NCBI GenBank assembly: GCA_964415525.1 | Contig: CAYQAS010000031.1 | Span: 1-40,771, forward strand | Reading direction: 5' to 3' | Length of the DNA: 40,771 nt | Source of the DNA: CAZPUI01 sp964415525 | GTDB lineage: Bacteria > Acidobacteriota > Holophagae > Holophagales > Holophagaceae | In this document: one piece after another, positions 5,791 to 13,780 of the stretch | Layout of the letters: each line of letters opens with the position of its first letter | How positions within the stretch are numbered: the first letter of the stretch is position 1 | The notes under the pieces: model-generated | Told to the model about the DNA's origin: nothing | The model's input: the letters and a program-made list of their open reading frames with translations, nothing else | Databases searched by the model: none | Position numbers and translations under genes: made by a program

Positions 5791-7509
5791 TCAGCGCCCC
5801 CGCAGCACGGCTTCCGCCTGCATGGGCTTGCCGTCCCGCAGCCAGTGGACGATCACCTTGTCTCCGGCCTTATAGAAGCCGAGCGCCTCCATGAAGTCGT
5901 AGATCTGCTTGACGGATTTGTCGCCGAAGCGCACCAGCACATCTCCCGTCTTCATCCCGATGGACTCCGCCGTGCTGCCGGGGGACGTGCCGCTGATGCG
6001 GAACCCGGTGGGATCCTCCTTGAAATCCGGGATGGTGCCAAAGGCGATCCGGGCGCCCCCCGCCCCGCCCCGGGTGCTGGGCAGCTTGGCGGTCTCAGCG
6101 TCCCACGCGGGCAACATGTCGGCATTGGCGAGGTCTAGGGTGACCCGCGCACCCATGTCCGCCACCAGCGCCATGCCCTTCACATTCAGTTTTTCCGGCA
6201 GATCGGAAGGACGGTGGTAGTCGCTGTGAAGCCCTGTGAAGAAGAAAAGCGTCGGGATCTTCGCCGTGGAGAAGCTCATGTGGTCGCTGCCGCCCACCGC
6301 CACGCCGAGATCCTCGCCAAGGGCGACCCCCGTGGGGGCAAAGGTGCGGGCGCGAGCCAGGGCGGTCTTGGGGGCGCCGAGGCCTCCCATCTGCAGCGTG
6401 GGTTTGGCCTCATCCATGCGACCCACCATGTCGAAATTCACCATGAAGCGCACCCGCGGCAGGGGAACCGTGGGCTGGCGCACCCAGTGAGCGCTGCCCA
6501 GCAGCCCCTCTTCCTCACCCGCAAAATGCAGGAAGAGCACGGAGCGCTTTGGCTTCTGCGCCTTCAGCGTCCGGGCGATCTCCATCACCACCGCTGTGCC
6601 GGAGGCGTTGTCGTCCGCGCCCGGATGCACCTGACCCTGTCCCACCTTGCCCAGCATCGAGCCTCGTCCACGGGTGCCCAGGTGATCCAGGTGGGCACCG
6701 ACCACCACCACATCGTCCTTCAGCACCGGATCCGTGCCCGGCAACAGCGCCACGACGTTGGGCAGTTGTGCCTCGGGACGGACCAGCTTCAGCTCCAGAT
6801 CCAGGGTGAAGGGCAGGTTTCCGCTCCGGGGCTTGCCATCCTTCGCCAGCTCCATCAGGGCGCCATGCACCTCGGCCCCCAGGCCCCTTGCGGGCAGGCT
6901 CAACACGGGCACATCCAAGCGCAACGGGCCATCCTCGCGGCGCAGCGAGGTGGGCGCCTCACCGTCCTCCAGCACGATCACCGCGGCGGCTCCCAACCGC
7001 CCCAGGCGTTGGAGACGGCCCTGGAGGCTGCGTTCCGTCACCGGCAGCCCCGCAAATACTGGAAGGCTCGGCAAGTTACGAACGATGACGACCACCTTGT
7101 CCTTCAGGTCCAGCCCCGCCAGATCATCATGAGCGGGCGCCGCCAGACCGAACCCCGCCAGAACCAAAGCCTTGCCTTTGAACGCAGCGTCCGCGCTCCA
7201 GCCCATGGCCTCCACATCCTTGCCCCAGGCCCAGGCGTTCGACACACCGCCGACCGGGGTCAATTGAGCTGCTCCCTTTTCCCGCAGCACCCGGGCGACG
7301 AAGCCGAAGCGCTGGATCTGCAAGTCCAACCCCAGTTTGCGGTAGGCCGCCGCCACGTGGTCGGCAGCCAAGTCCAGCCCGGGTTCACCATTGCCTCGTC
7401 CCGCCAAGGCCGTGGAAGCCAGCCGATCCGTGTCCTGTTTCAGCCTGACCTCCGCGGGTGTCTGAGCCGCGAGGATCGCAGGAACAAGAACAAGCAGTGG
7501 CAGCTTCAT
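5791..7509 (-). CDS. Secreted M28-family zinc aminopeptidase with C-terminal PDZ domain
   Basis: A 572-residue exported peptidase. A signal peptide (MKLPLLVLVPAILAAQ) is followed by a protease-associated-like insert. The M28 metal site comes next: AHLDHLG (first His), GADDNASG (bridging Asp), HFAGEEEGLLGS (Glu base and ligand), NFDMVGR (Asp) and SDHMSF (last His). The last ~90 residues form a PDZ-like domain with SPGSTAESIGMKTGDVLV. It would cleave N-terminal residues from peptides in the periplasm or outside the cell. The start at 7509 was chosen over an in-frame upstream start at 7581 because it begins at the signal peptide and has GGGAGG upstream. It diverges from the substrate-binding protein gene at 7623. 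Confidence 0.92.
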   Translation of the reverse strand: MKLPLLVLVPAILAAQTPAEVRLKQDTDRLASTALAGRGNGEPGLDLAADHVAAAYRKLGLDLQIQRFGFVARVLREKGAAQLTPVGGVSNAWAWGKDVEAMGWSADAAFKGKALVLAGFGLAAPAHDDLAGLDLKDKVVVIVRNLPSLPVFAGLPVTERSLQGRLQRLGRLGAAAVIVLEDGEAPTSLRREDGPLRLDVPVLSLPARGLGAEVHGALMELAKDGKPRSGNLPFTLDLELKLVRPEAQLPNVVALLPGTDPVLKDDVVVVGAHLDHLGTRGRGSMLGKVGQGQVHPGADDNASGTAVVMEIARTLKAQKPKRSVLFLHFAGEEEGLLGSAHWVRQPTVPLPRVRFMVNFDMVGRMDEAKPTLQMGGLGAPKTALARARTFAPTGVALGEDLGVAVGGSDHMSFSTAKIPTLFFFTGLHSDYHRPSDLPEKLNVKGMALVADMGARVTLDLANADMLPAWDAETAKLPSTRGGAGGARIAFGTIPDFKEDPTGFRISGTSPGSTAESIGMKTGDVLVRFGDKSVKQIYDFMEALGFYKAGDKVIVHWLRDGKPMQAEAVLRGR

Positions 7510-7622
7510 GGGGGAGCCTCCCACTCCCTTGTAGTGGAACCCGCCCCGGCTGGGAAGCAGGACCACCGCACCCGGTGACAAGGTTCCAGAATCTGCGACC
7601 TGTGCCCGATAGAAGGGACATC

Positions 7623-8603
7623 ATGCGGATTCCGCGCGCCCTCCTCCTGCTCCTGCTGCTGCTCATGCCTGCTCCGCTGTGGTGTGGCCGGACCTACCGC
7701 ATCGCCACGGCCCCTTGGATGGGATGGGCGTACCTGGATGTCGCCCAGGCCAAGGGGTTCTGGAAGGCGGAGGGGCTGGAGATCCAGCTGCTCAATCACC
7801 CGGACGGGGCAACCTACCTGGACGCCCTCCTCAGCCGGAAGGTGGATTTCACCTGCGGCATGGTCGGCGACATGGTGTGGATCCACACCAGCGCCGCGCC
7901 GGTGAGCATCCTCCTGGAGAGCAACTGGTCCCTGGGCAGCGACAAGTTCCTCGTTCGGCGCGGCCGCACCCTGGCAGATCTAGCAGGCAAACCCGTGGGG
8001 ATCTATCAGGACACCTTTGCGCTCCCCTTTTTCCTGCGGAAGGCCCTGGGACCCGACTTCCGGCACCTGGCCAAGTCTCGTTTCGTGCATCTGAGTCCTG
8101 CTGACATGGCCGCACAGTTCAAAGTCGGCAGGCTCGATCTGGCCGTCCTCTATGACCCCTTTGCCAAGGATCTCGAAGCCCATGCCCGTACCGCCAGTAC
8201 CTCGGCCCAGCCTCCAGGCTGCATTCCGGAGGGTCTATTCGGCTTCCGCGACACCATCGCGGCCATGCCAGCAGCGGACCTGGATGCCTTGCTTCGAGGC
8301 GTCATCCGGGCCATCACCTGGATGGGGGAAGCGCAAAATGATGAGGAGCTCTTGAAGATCGTCAACCAGGGCAGCTTACAGTCCAGACCCATCCGGTCCG
8401 TGGAGGAACTGAGAGCCCTCAAGCGCGGTGCCCCCCTGCATGACCGCGCCCATCTGGGCTCACGGAATCAACGCGGGGGAGGACTCCCTGCATTTCTCGC
8501 CGAGCTGCAGCTCTTCGTCCAGAGCTACAAACCCTCTGCCGCCCAGTTCCGGCCTGCCGACCTGTTTGACCCGGCTCCGGTCCAGCGGGCGCTGACGCGG
8601 TGA
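7623..8603 (+). CDS. NMT1/THI5-like periplasmic substrate-binding protein
   Basis: A 326-residue exported protein: signal peptide MRIPRALLLLLLLLMPAPLWC, then a type 2 periplasmic binding fold of the NMT1 / nitrate-sulfonate-taurine group. Family-like features are RIATAPWMGWAYLDVAQAKGFW at the N-terminus of the mature protein (an aromatic pair lining the site), DALLSRKVDFTCG and LADLAGKPVGIYQDTF. The ligand cannot be told from sequence. The Cys at the end of the signal (position 21) could be a lipid anchor, but the lipobox is poor. No ABC permease or ATPase is nearby. The next gene, a hybrid histidine kinase, begins 4 bases after the stop, so this protein may be a sensor partner rather than a transporter component. 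Ribosome binding site: AGAAGGGA. Confidence 0.85.
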   Translation: MRIPRALLLLLLLLMPAPLWCGRTYRIATAPWMGWAYLDVAQAKGFWKAEGLEIQLLNHPDGATYLDALLSRKVDFTCGMVGDMVWIHTSAAPVSILLESNWSLGSDKFLVRRGRTLADLAGKPVGIYQDTFALPFFLRKALGPDFRHLAKSRFVHLSPADMAAQFKVGRLDLAVLYDPFAKDLEAHARTASTSAQPPGCIPEGLFGFRDTIAAMPAADLDALLRGVIRAITWMGEAQNDEELLKIVNQGSLQSRPIRSVEELRALKRGAPLHDRAHLGSRNQRGGGLPAFLAELQLFVQSYKPSAAQFRPADLFDPAPVQRALTR

Positions 8604-8607
8604 TCCG

Positions 8608-10776
8608 TTGACGCCCCGCACCCGCCTCCTGATCGGCTTCGCCTGCGTAGTGGCCTTTTTCCTGGCCCAGGGCATCTATTCCGTGGTCTCCCAGCGCAGG
8701 CTGATGACGGAAGTTGCCGCCCTCAGCCGAGCAAACAACGACACGAACGGCCTCCTCTTCCTGCTGCATCAGGCCCACTCCGATGCCGCCCTCGTGGTGG
8801 GCACCCAGGATCCCGTGGTCATGGATCGCCACCGGGACCGCCATCAGCAGACGATGGGAAACCTCATTGCCCTTGCGGCAAGTCAGGGGCTGGATCAGTC
8901 CAGCCTCCGACGATTACGCGCCTCCTATGAAGAGACTATTCTTTTCCATTACCAGTTCGCGTACAACCTGTCTCGGGCCCGGCTGGCCCAGACCGTGCCG
9001 GAATACGAAGCAGCCGTGGCCGAGGCCACTCGGCAACTCCACCAGGTGCAGGCCGCTCAAAACCAGATTCTGGAGTTGCGCAGTGTCTCTGCCCGCAGAC
9101 TCACGCTCATCGTCGCAGCCATGGCGGTACTCACCGCCCTGCTCTGGGCCCTACACCTGGCCCGGGTGCTGACGGATCGACGGCGCGCCAGCGAATCCGT
9201 GGCGGAAGCTCTCGCGCAGCTCGAAAGCGTGCTCGAGGCAGCCACCCAGGTCGCCATCATCTCCACGGACTCGAACGGCATCATCCGCCTCTTCAACCGG
9301 GGGGCCGAGAGCATGCTCGGTTGGAAAGCCGAGGAACTCATCGGCCAAGCCACACCGGAGCGATTCCACGCCGCGGAAGAGGTGGACCAGCTCAGGGGCA
9401 GACTCCCTGGTGGTGCCTCCCTTACGCCCTTTGAAGCCCTCACCTTTGGAGCCAAGCAGGGCGCTCCCGACCGACACATCTACACCTTCCTCACCAAGGA
9501 TGGCCAGCGGCTAAGGGTGGATCTGGCCATCAGCCGCGTCTTTGGTCCTGGCGGGGAACCCGTGGGATTCCTGGGGGTGGCCATCGATGTCACCCAGCAG
9601 GTGAATGCCGAACGCACCATGAAGGAGCAGGAGGACCAGCTCCGGCAGGCACAAAAGATGGATGCCATCGGCCAGTTGGCGGGCGGAGTGGCCCACGACT
9701 TTAACAACATGCTCAGCGGCATGCTGAGCGCCGCGGAGTTGATCCAGGAGCTGAGTCCTCCTTCGGATGAGCGCCACCACTTGGCGGGCCTCGCCATCCG
9801 CGCCGGGCACCGGGCGGCGGACCTCACCGGCAAGCTGCTGTCCTTCAGCCGCAAGGGCAAGCTCCGTAGCGAGTCCGTGGATCTGAACCACATCGTCGAG
9901 GAGACGCGGGACCTCCTGCACCGGAGCATTGACCGGCGGATCCACCTGGAGGTCCTCCTGCAGGCTCAGTCCCCTTGCACCGTCGGGGATGCCAGCCAGC
10001 TTCAGAACGCCCTGCTCAACATCGCCATCAATGCACGGGACGTCATGCCGGAAGGCGGCATGCTGCGCATCACCACGGAAGACGCCGTGCTCGGCGAAGA
10101 GGCTCGGCGGGACGGTCGGTTCCCGGTGCAGCCTGGTCCCTTTGTCTGCATTCGCGTGTCGGACACCGGCCCCGGCATCCCCGAGGAAATCCAGGCCCGC
10201 ATCTTCGAGCCCTTCTTCACCACCAAACCCACGGGCCAGGGCACCGGACTGGGTCTCGCGGCGGTCTACGGCATCGTCAAGGACCACGGCGGCATGGTCA
10301 CAGTGGAGAGCCGCGCCGGGGAGGGCACGGTCTTCCGGCTCTATTTCCCGGCGGTGGCCACAAGCTCGGAGGCCGCCAGCACTCATACCCCCAGGGAGCC
10401 CAAGGAACTTCGCGGCCGGGTCCTTCTCGTGGACGACGAGGAGGTACTTCGCCAGACCGTGGCCCGCATGCTCGGCTCCATGGGGTTTGAAGTGCTCCAG
10501 GCCGGGGACGGCGCCGAGGGCGTTGCGGTGTTCGAATCCCACCTGGGCACCATCGACCTCGTGATCCTCGACATGGTCATGCCGCGCCTTTCCGGAGCAG
10601 ATGCCTTCCGGCAGATCCGGGAGATGGACCCCGTGGCACGGGTGATTCTGGCCTCGGGGTATGCCCGGGATGCCTCCATCTCGGAACTTCTTGGCGAGGG
10701 ACTCCGGGGATTCCTGCAGAAGCCATTCTTGAAGAAGGAACTGCTGGAGGCCATCGAGGCGGCGATGGGAGAATAG
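8608..10776 (+). CDS. Hybrid sensor histidine kinase (periplasmic sensor, PAS, HisKA, HATPase, receiver)
   Basis: A 722-residue inner-membrane kinase. TM1 is ~7-27, the periplasmic helical region ~28-163 and TM2 ~164-186. A PAS domain spans ~200-330. HisKA carries the H-box VAHDFNN (phospho-His 363) and HATPase the N-box NIAINARDVM (~471-480), DTGPGIP and GTGLGL. A C-terminal receiver domain starts at ~604, with acidic pair DD (609-610), phospho-acceptor Asp655 and Lys705. The H-box and domain order match the cluster of Pro-rich 'HDFNN' kinases. The TTG at 8608 is the only start that keeps TM1. It lies 4 bases after the binding-protein gene, so the two are co-transcribed. No separate response regulator is adjacent, so phosphorelay to a distant partner is likely. 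Confidence 0.93.
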   Translation: MTPRTRLLIGFACVVAFFLAQGIYSVVSQRRLMTEVAALSRANNDTNGLLFLLHQAHSDAALVVGTQDPVVMDRHRDRHQQTMGNLIALAASQGLDQSSLRRLRASYEETILFHYQFAYNLSRARLAQTVPEYEAAVAEATRQLHQVQAAQNQILELRSVSARRLTLIVAAMAVLTALLWALHLARVLTDRRRASESVAEALAQLESVLEAATQVAIISTDSNGIIRLFNRGAESMLGWKAEELIGQATPERFHAAEEVDQLRGRLPGGASLTPFEALTFGAKQGAPDRHIYTFLTKDGQRLRVDLAISRVFGPGGEPVGFLGVAIDVTQQVNAERTMKEQEDQLRQAQKMDAIGQLAGGVAHDFNNMLSGMLSAAELIQELSPPSDERHHLAGLAIRAGHRAADLTGKLLSFSRKGKLRSESVDLNHIVEETRDLLHRSIDRRIHLEVLLQAQSPCTVGDASQLQNALLNIAINARDVMPEGGMLRITTEDAVLGEEARRDGRFPVQPGPFVCIRVSDTGPGIPEEIQARIFEPFFTTKPTGQGTGLGLAAVYGIVKDHGGMVTVESRAGEGTVFRLYFPAVATSSEAASTHTPREPKELRGRVLLVDDEEVLRQTVARMLGSMGFEVLQAGDGAEGVAVFESHLGTIDLVILDMVMPRLSGADAFRQIREMDPVARVILASGYARDASISELLGEGLRGFLQKPFLKKELLEAIEAAMGE

Positions 10777-10821
10777 GGGCCGGGGAGCGGCTGGACCGCC
10801 GCCCGCCCACGAGGTACCTGC

Positions 10822-11457
10822 ATGAGACTCCGCCACGTTCGCGGGGGCCGCTCCACCCTGGAAGCCCATCCGACCGCCATGATCCTTGATCCCGCCCAGC
10901 ACTGCGGTCACTGGGGGGAGGTCTTCCGCAACGCCCACCCCATCCACCTCGAGATCGGCATGGGCAAGGGCCAGTTCGTCACCGGCATGGCCAAGCAGTG
11001 CCCGGAGGTGAACTTCATCGGCATGGAGAAATACGACTCCGTGGCGGTGCGTGCCCTGCAGCGCCTGGTGGAGGATCCCCTCCCCAACGTGCGTCTGGTG
11101 CGAGCCTGCGCCACGGGACTCGAAACCTACTTCGAGGCAGGCGAGGTCGCCCGGCTCTACCTGAACTTCTCCGATCCCTGGCCCAAGAAAGCCCACGCGA
11201 AGCGCCGTCTCACTCACGTGAGTTTCCTGGACCGCTACCGGAAGGTGCTGGGCCCCGGGGGCGAGCTCCACATGAAGACCGACAACCGAAAGCTCTTCGA
11301 ATTCAGCCTGGAACACCTCAGCCAGCACGGTTGGCGGCTGGAGAGCGTCAGCCTGGACCTCCATGCCCGCGAGCCGGAGGACAACGTGCGCACCGAATAC
11401 GAGGAGGCCTTCGCCGCCGAAGGCCACCCCATCTACCGGCTCGTGGCCACGTTTTGA
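10822..11457 (+). CDS. trmB: tRNA (guanine-N7-)-methyltransferase
   Basis: TrmB makes m7G46 in the tRNA variable loop using S-adenosylmethionine. The 211-residue protein shows the family signatures: HLEIGMGKGQF (SAM-binding motif I), NFIGMEKYDSV, LYLNFSDPWPKKAHAKRRL (the catalytic NFSDPWPK block), GGELHMKTDN and the C-terminal TEYEE motif for tRNA binding. Length is normal. The ATG at 10822 follows GAGGT at 10811. It is the first gene of a pair with the radical SAM gene that starts 8 bases after its stop. Confidence 0.95.
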   Translation: MRLRHVRGGRSTLEAHPTAMILDPAQHCGHWGEVFRNAHPIHLEIGMGKGQFVTGMAKQCPEVNFIGMEKYDSVAVRALQRLVEDPLPNVRLVRACATGLETYFEAGEVARLYLNFSDPWPKKAHAKRRLTHVSFLDRYRKVLGPGGELHMKTDNRKLFEFSLEHLSQHGWRLESVSLDLHAREPEDNVRTEYEEAFAAEGHPIYRLVATF

Positions 11458-11465
11458 GCGGCCCC

Positions 11466-13058
11466 ATGCCCCGCCTAGCCCTCATCACCCTGCCCTTCAT
11501 CAAACCCTGCGAGCCGGGACTTTCCGCACCCGCCGCCGCCGCCTGGATGCAGGCCCGGGGCGTGGATGCCTTCGCCTTGGACGCCAGCATCGGCTGGATG
11601 GAACACGCCCTGGCGCCGGAACGCCTGGACCTTGCCCTGAGCTTCGCCCAGCACGTGAACCCCGGAGCCCTTCAGGCCTTCCACCTCGCCGCCCGGGACG
11701 CGGCCCAGCCTTCCCCCCTGCGCCGAGCCGCCACCTACCAGGACCGCCGCGTCTACACCTCCGCCGTCGGTCGCCTGACCACACTCCTGAAACTGGTTTC
11801 CCAGCCATGGCCCGACCTCCAGCTGCGCATCGGGGATGTGACTTCCCCGCGATTGCGGCCCCAGTCCAGTGCCGATCTCCTGGAGGTCGGGCGTCTTCCA
11901 GGCCCCTTTGACACCTATTTCACGGACGTCTTGATCCCGGAACTCCGACGCCAAAACGTCACCCATGTGGGCCTCTCCCTGTCGTTCCTGCATCAGGCCT
12001 TCGCCACGTGGCGGCTGGCCCACCTGCTGGAACGGGACTTCCCCGAGGCGCAGCGCTGGCTGGGCGGACCGCTGGTGGCCTGCTGGGAGGCCGCTGGGGC
12101 CCGAACGGATGGACCCGCGTTTGAGCCCTTCCACCGGATCTTCGCAGCGGATACCGATGCCGCCATGGAAGCCGTGGCCCTGGAACTGGGCGGTCAGGCC
12201 GTCGGCCCGCGGCCGATGCTCGCTCCGGATCTGCACGCAACGCCCTGGGAGGCCTACCTCTCGCCCACCCCTGTCGTTCCGGTGGCCCTGGGCAGGGGCT
12301 GCTACTGGCGGCGCTGCACCTTCTGCCCCGACCATCTGCATCCCACCTACGGCCCCTGCGGGAAGGACACCCTCACCGAGTGGCTGGAGGGCGTCGCGGC
12401 GCGCTTTCCCGACGGCGCCATGCTGCACTTCACGGACAGCGCCTGCGCCCCCAACCTGCTGGACCGGGTGGCCAAGACCATCCAGCGCGGCAAGCTCCCC
12501 CTGCGCTGGCACGGCTTCGTGCGGATGGAGGCGAAGTTCGCCGACCCCACCTTTACCCGCCACCTAAAAGAAGGCGGCTGCACCATGCTCCAGTGGGGCA
12601 TTGAGACCGCCTCGCCCAGGATGCTGGATCTGCTGGACAAGGGCGTGGATCCCGACCGCGCACGGGCGGTGCTTCGCAGCGCCTCCAGCGCGGGGATCCG
12701 ATCCCACGCCTACCTCCTCTTCGGCCTGCCGGGAGAGACAGACGTCGACCGCGAACTCACCCTCGATTTCGTCCGCGCCGAGGCCGCTCACTTCCACGAC
12801 CTCAACCTCTCCCTGCTGAACCTGCCTCGCCAGAGCCCCATGCATCGAAATGCCGACCGCTATGGCATCACGGAACTTCGCCCTTTTGGCGGCGAGGCAG
12901 AACTTTCGCTCTATGACGACTTCCGCTGCGGCACCAGCCATCCCCGACTGGAAGCCCGACGCTGGCTCGGCCAGCATTTCTACAAGGATCCGGCCGTGAA
13001 GAGGCTCCTCGGGGACCTGAACAACCCCTTCAAAGCCAACCACGGGTGCTTCCTGTAA
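11466..13058 (+). CDS. B12-binding-type radical SAM protein with Cx4Cx2C cluster motif
   Basis: A 530-residue enzyme. Residues ~1-260 look like a degenerate cobalamin-binding Rossmann domain (VGLSLSFLHQAFATWRLAHL, then LGGPLVACWE), without the DxHxxG cobalamin-ligand motif. The radical SAM barrel follows. Its cluster motif is CYWRRCTFC (Cys 279, 284, 287), i.e. Cx4Cx2C rather than Cx3Cx2C, a spacing also seen in some B12-binding radical SAM proteins. Other barrel features are FTDSACAPNLLDR, LQWGIETASPRMLDLLDKG and AYLLFGLPGET. Chemistry and substrate are unknown. It is co-transcribed with trmB (8-base gap), but a tRNA role is only a guess. Confidence 0.85.
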   Translation: MPRLALITLPFIKPCEPGLSAPAAAAWMQARGVDAFALDASIGWMEHALAPERLDLALSFAQHVNPGALQAFHLAARDAAQPSPLRRAATYQDRRVYTSAVGRLTTLLKLVSQPWPDLQLRIGDVTSPRLRPQSSADLLEVGRLPGPFDTYFTDVLIPELRRQNVTHVGLSLSFLHQAFATWRLAHLLERDFPEAQRWLGGPLVACWEAAGARTDGPAFEPFHRIFAADTDAAMEAVALELGGQAVGPRPMLAPDLHATPWEAYLSPTPVVPVALGRGCYWRRCTFCPDHLHPTYGPCGKDTLTEWLEGVAARFPDGAMLHFTDSACAPNLLDRVAKTIQRGKLPLRWHGFVRMEAKFADPTFTRHLKEGGCTMLQWGIETASPRMLDLLDKGVDPDRARAVLRSASSAGIRSHAYLLFGLPGETDVDRELTLDFVRAEAAHFHDLNLSLLNLPRQSPMHRNADRYGITELRPFGGEAELSLYDDFRCGTSHPRLEARRWLGQHFYKDPAVKRLLGDLNNPFKANHGCFL

Positions 13059-13199
13059 AGGTGCGCCTCCCAAAAGTCGGCGCCGCAGGCGACGGCGTCG
13101 AGCCTCGCAAACTGGGCTCGGCCCACAGGCCGAACCAGAGTGCGCTGCAACCGGGAGAGCCCGACAACACCCGGTGCTCCTCCCGGAAGCCGACGAGGC
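13059..13199. other. Short convergent intergenic region
   Basis: These 141 GC-rich bases between converging genes hold one small perfect hairpin: TCGGCC (13118-13123) and GGCCGA (13128-13133) with loop CACA. There is no T-run. It may end transcripts weakly from either side. Nothing else is recognisable. Confidence 0.3.
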
Positions 13200-13736
13200 C
13201 TACTCCACGATCTTGGCCTGAGCTTTGGCGAGGAAGGCGGGATGGATCTCCAGTCTGGCTTCCCGCACGGCCTTCAGGTTCACTTCCGGCTTGAGATAAC
13301 CATCCCGGATGGGAAGGTTCAGCATGACGCCCCGACCGGCGAAGCCTGCGGTCCCGCCGACCACCAGGACGGCGTACCCTTGAAGCGACTTCAGGATCGT
13401 GCCGAGGCGATCCTCTTCACTCTCGCAGATGTAGAGCATGTCGCACGCCTGGAGTCGGACAGGATCGGGACGCCTCAGATAGAGCACCGTCACCTTACGG
13501 TTCCGGATGCTCAGCCCTTGGATCTGCCGGTCCAGAAAGTCCTCGAAGGGATGGCTGCCTAACACCCCGATCACGAAAGGCCGCATGGGGTCCAGATCGG
13601 ATCGACCGGGCCAGGTGACAAACTTCCCGAGCATGGCCACCACCTTCGCGCGAGCCTCACCCTCGAGCAGCGACTGCGGCTGGGCGGCACCCAGGGAGGC
13701 GAAGGCGAGGAAGATGAGGGCGGCGGGATGTCTCAT
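13200..13736 (-). CDS. YfiR-family (DUF4154) periplasmic protein
   Basis: A 178-residue exported protein: signal peptide (MRHPAALIFLAFASLGAAQ), then the YfiR/DUF4154 fold. Typical features are KVVAMLGKFVTWPGRSD near the mature N-terminus, FVIGVLGSHPFEDFLD, CDMLYICESEE, VLVVGGTAGFAGRGVMLNL and a C-terminal helix with VREARLEIHP. In Pseudomonas, YfiR represses the diguanylate cyclase YfiN from the periplasm. In other phyla the family often accompanies TonB receptors and sensory proteins, with unknown function. It lies 44 bases downstream of the TonB-receptor gene on the same strand and is probably co-transcribed. No YfiN-like protein is next to it. Confidence 0.82.
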   Translation of the reverse strand: MRHPAALIFLAFASLGAAQPQSLLEGEARAKVVAMLGKFVTWPGRSDLDPMRPFVIGVLGSHPFEDFLDRQIQGLSIRNRKVTVLYLRRPDPVRLQACDMLYICESEEDRLGTILKSLQGYAVLVVGGTAGFAGRGVMLNLPIRDGYLKPEVNLKAVREARLEIHPAFLAKAQAKIVE

Positions 13737-13780
13737 GTGGGGTAAAAGTCAGTATCCCATGTTTCAGCGGGGCTTCCCGC

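Noticed and set aside
9511..11427. 638-codon minus-strand frame opposite the kinase and trmB
   Set aside because: It spans two well-recognised genes on the other strand and has no motif.
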